Part shown: in pieces, positions 5,624 to 7,123 of the stretch
Numbering within the stretch: position 1 is the first letter of the stretch
Layout: each line of letters opens with the position of its first letter
Assembly: GCA_949282835.1 (NCBI GenBank)
Contig: CASDQU010000013.1
Span: 1-7,123, forward strand
Source of the DNA: an uncultured Bacillota bacterium
Lineage (GTDB): Bacteria; Bacillota; Clostridia; Christensenellales; UBA1242
Direction: 5' to 3'
Length of the DNA stretch: 7,123 nt
Translations under genes and position numbers: made by a program
The notes under the pieces: generated by a model
The model's database searches: none
What the model was told of the DNA's origin: nothing
The model's input: the letters and a program-made list of their open reading frames with translations, nothing else

Positions 5624-6001
5624 ATGGCAAGAATTGCTGGTGTAGATTTACCCAGAGAAAAAAGATTGGAACTTGGACTTACTTATATCTATGGAATAGG
5701 TAGAGTTACTTCCAACAAAATTTGTGAAGCAACAGGCATCAGTGCAGATATCAGAGTTAAAGATTTGACTGATGATCAAATAGCAAAGCTTCGTAATTAT
5801 ATCGAACACAATATCATCGTAGAAGGTGAATTAAGAAAAAAAGTCGACATGGACATTAAAAAACTCAGCGAAATAGGTTGCTATAGAGGCATCCGTCATC
5901 GTAAAGGTCTTCCAGTACGCGGTCAGAATACAAGAAATAATGCGCGCACTAGAAAAGGCCCTAAGAAAGTTGTCGCTGGTAGTTCTAAGAAAGGTAAGTA
6001 A
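5624..6001 (+). CDS. rpsM: 30S ribosomal protein S13
   Basis: S13 sits in the head of the 30S subunit, contacts the P-site tRNA and forms bridges to the 50S subunit. The 125-residue product is of normal length. It starts MARIAGVDLPREKRLELGLT, has the helix-two-turn-helix element YIYGIGRVTSNKI (21-33), and carries the strongly conserved basic tail GCYRGIRHRKGLPVRGQNT (85-103) and NNARTRKGPKK (105-115). Conserved Ile at residue 9 is Leu here. The site GGAGG (5611-5615) is eight bases before the ATG. The 27-base rpmJ-rpsM spacer is AT-rich but too short to judge as a promoter. This is the first gene of the alpha-operon portion. Confidence 0.98.
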   Translation: MARIAGVDLPREKRLELGLTYIYGIGRVTSNKICEATGISADIRVKDLTDDQIAKLRNYIEHNIIVEGELRKKVDMDIKKLSEIGCYRGIRHRKGLPVRGQNTRNNARTRKGPKKVVAGSSKKGK

Positions 6002-6012
6002 GGAGAATTAAT

Positions 6013-6411
6013 ATGGCAAAGAAAACAACTGCAAAAAAGACTACAAAAAGAAGAGTCAGCAAAAACATATCTCAAGGACAAGTTCATATTAAAACTTCTT
6101 TTAACAATACAATTGTTACCTTTACAGACTCAAACGGCAATGTCCTTTCTTGGTGCAGCAGCGGGAAACTTGGACTTAAAGGTTCCAAGAAAAGCACTCC
6201 ATTTGCTGCACAATCATGCGTAGAAGACGCAGCAAAAGTCGCAAAAGAGCATGGTATTCAATCTGTTGAAGTATTTGTAAAAGGACCAGGAAGTGGCAGA
6301 GAGCTTGCTATCCGAACCCTTGCAAACTGTGACATCAATGTTACCATGATTAAGGATGTTTCTCCAATCGCTCACAACGGTTGTAGACCTCCTAAAGTTA
6401 GAAGAGTTTAA
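6013..6411 (+). CDS. rpsK: 30S ribosomal protein S11
   Basis: S11 lies in the platform of the 30S subunit near the mRNA exit and the E site. The 132-residue product has a Thr/Lys-rich start (residues 1-17), then SFNNTIVTFTDSNGN (29-43), KGSKKSTPFAAQ (56-67), VKGPGSGRE (89-97) and the C-terminal hallmark HNGCRPPK (121-128). Asn122-Gly123 is the site where some bacteria form isoaspartate in S11. Two places differ from the common pattern: the usual SAGALGFKGS is SSGKLGLKGS (49-58), and the usual PIPHNG is PIAHNG. The ribosome binding site AAGGAG (6000-6005) overlaps the rpsM stop. Confidence 0.98.
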   Translation: MAKKTTAKKTTKRRVSKNISQGQVHIKTSFNNTIVTFTDSNGNVLSWCSSGKLGLKGSKKSTPFAAQSCVEDAAKVAKEHGIQSVEVFVKGPGSGRELAIRTLANCDINVTMIKDVSPIAHNGCRPPKVRRV

Positions 6412-6425
6412 AAGGAGAGGCAAAA

Positions 6426-7052
6426 ATGGCAAGAACTATTGAACCTGATTGCCGTCAGTGTAGACGAGAAGGATGCAAACTTTTCCTTAAAGGTGAAAGA
6501 TGTACAACTAAGAAATGTGCTATGGAGCGCAGACCAGTTATTCCTGGACAACATGGAAATAGCAAGAGAAGAGTTGCATTTTCTGAATACGGCACACAAC
6601 TTCGTGAAAAACAAAAAGTTAAAAGAATGTATGGAATACTTGAAAAACAATTCAGAGCATATTACGAAAAAGCTCGTAAGATGGAAGGAGCTACAGGCTC
6701 AGTAATGCTCACTCTGATTGAAAGAAGACTTGATAATGTTGTTTACAGAATGGGTATAGGCCTTAGCCGTAAACAGGCAAGACAGATTGTAAATCATGGA
6801 CTTATTACAGTAAATGGCAAACGAGTAAATATTCCATCATACATCGTTAAAGTTGGCGACGTTATAGCAATCAAAGAGAACAAACAAAACAACGAACAAT
6901 TCAAAGACCTTAAAGGCAGCAAAATTGTTATGCCAAAATGGGTCGAATTTGATACAAACACTCTCTCTGGGAAAATTTTAGCACTTCCTAGCAGGGAAGA
7001 TATCGATGCTGATATTAAAGAACAACTTATCGTTGAATTGTATTCAAGATAA
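6426..7052 (+). CDS. rpsD: 30S ribosomal protein S4, zinc-binding form
   Basis: S4 begins assembly of the 30S subunit by binding the 16S 5' domain and helps decoding accuracy. In E. coli it also represses the alpha operon. The 208-residue product has the N-terminal zinc motif Cys9, Cys12, Cys26 and Cys31, so it is the metal-binding form; Cys17 is an additional cysteine. The conserved RRPVIPGQHG (35-44) follows. The S4 RNA-binding domain covers about 98-150 (RRLDNVVYRMGIGLSRKQAR, then GLITVNGKRVNIPSYIVKVGD). It ends IVELYSR. AGGAG (6413-6417) precedes the ATG by eight bases, and tandem stops TAATAA (7050-7055) end it. rpsD between rpsK and rpoA is common in Clostridia but not in Bacillus. Confidence 0.98.
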   Translation: MARTIEPDCRQCRREGCKLFLKGERCTTKKCAMERRPVIPGQHGNSKRRVAFSEYGTQLREKQKVKRMYGILEKQFRAYYEKARKMEGATGSVMLTLIERRLDNVVYRMGIGLSRKQARQIVNHGLITVNGKRVNIPSYIVKVGDVIAIKENKQNNEQFKDLKGSKIVMPKWVEFDTNTLSGKILALPSREDIDADIKEQLIVELYSR

Positions 7053-7073
7053 TAAGAGGGAGGAACAAATAAT

Positions 7074-7123
7074 ATGGAAATGGAAAGACCTAAAATCAGT
7101 TGTGAAGAGACAGATAATGGCGC
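7074..7123 (+). CDS. rpoA: RNA polymerase alpha subunit, N-terminal start only (partial)
   Basis: Sixteen codons and two bases are present before the window ends: MEMERPKISCEETDNG. The E-rich start followed by a (K/R)P(K/N)I pattern is that of Bacillota RpoA, the subunit that dimerises to begin polymerase assembly. Its place directly after rpsD is the standard alpha-operon order. GGGAGG (7058-7063) lies ten bases before this ATG; the in-frame ATG at 7080 would be sixteen away and is less likely. Nothing can be said about the rest of the gene. Confidence 0.9.
   Translation, partial: MEMERPKISCEETDNG

Noticed and set aside
6439..6705. Second + strand open frame inside rpsD
   Set aside because: Out-of-frame shadow of the S4 gene, starting thirteen bases into it, with no ribosome binding site of its own.

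Overview
This window is a segment of the bacterial spc/alpha ribosomal-protein cluster, read entirely from the + strand. In order it holds rpsH (last 12 codons), rplF, rplR, rpsE, rpmD, rplO, secY, adk, map, a small KOW-domain gene, infA, rpmJ, rpsM, rpsK, rpsD and the first 16 codons of rpoA. Every gene was identified from the conserved sequence of its family. rpmJ (38 codons) was found by translating the gap between infA and rpsM.

The organism is most likely an AT-rich member of the Bacillota, probably Clostridia-like. The evidence is the strong AGGAGG-type ribosome binding site before almost every gene, the KOW gene between map and infA, rpsD lying between rpsK and rpoA rather than elsewhere, and the zinc-lid form of adenylate kinase. 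The sequence alone does not support a genus.

Layout: positions 1-2258 carry ribosomal proteins S8, L6, L18, S5, L30 and L15, with gaps of about 10 bases in which the ribosome binding site often overlaps the preceding stop codon. SecY (2258-3547) overlaps the rplO stop by one base. A 65-base spacer follows, the longest in the window, and it contains a perfect 10-bp hairpin with a GCAA loop. Adk, Map, the KOW protein and IF-1 (3613-5467) are tightly packed: map begins at TTG one base after the adk stop, and infA overlaps the KOW gene by 8 bases. L36, S13, S11, S4 and the RpoA start (5480-7123) complete the window. No gene-free stretch exceeds 65 bases, and no promoter or intrinsic terminator is evident, so the window looks like the interior of one long transcript.

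The products form one growth-linked set: subunits of both ribosomal subunits, an initiation factor, the membrane channel for exported nascent proteins, the enzyme that removes the initiator methionine, the enzyme that balances adenine nucleotides, and an RNA polymerase subunit. I found no undescribed system. The points worth a second look are small: a charged N-terminal extension on S5, the secY-adk hairpin, the uncharacterised KOW protein coupled to infA, and unusual residues at conserved positions in L6, S11, SecY and Adk.
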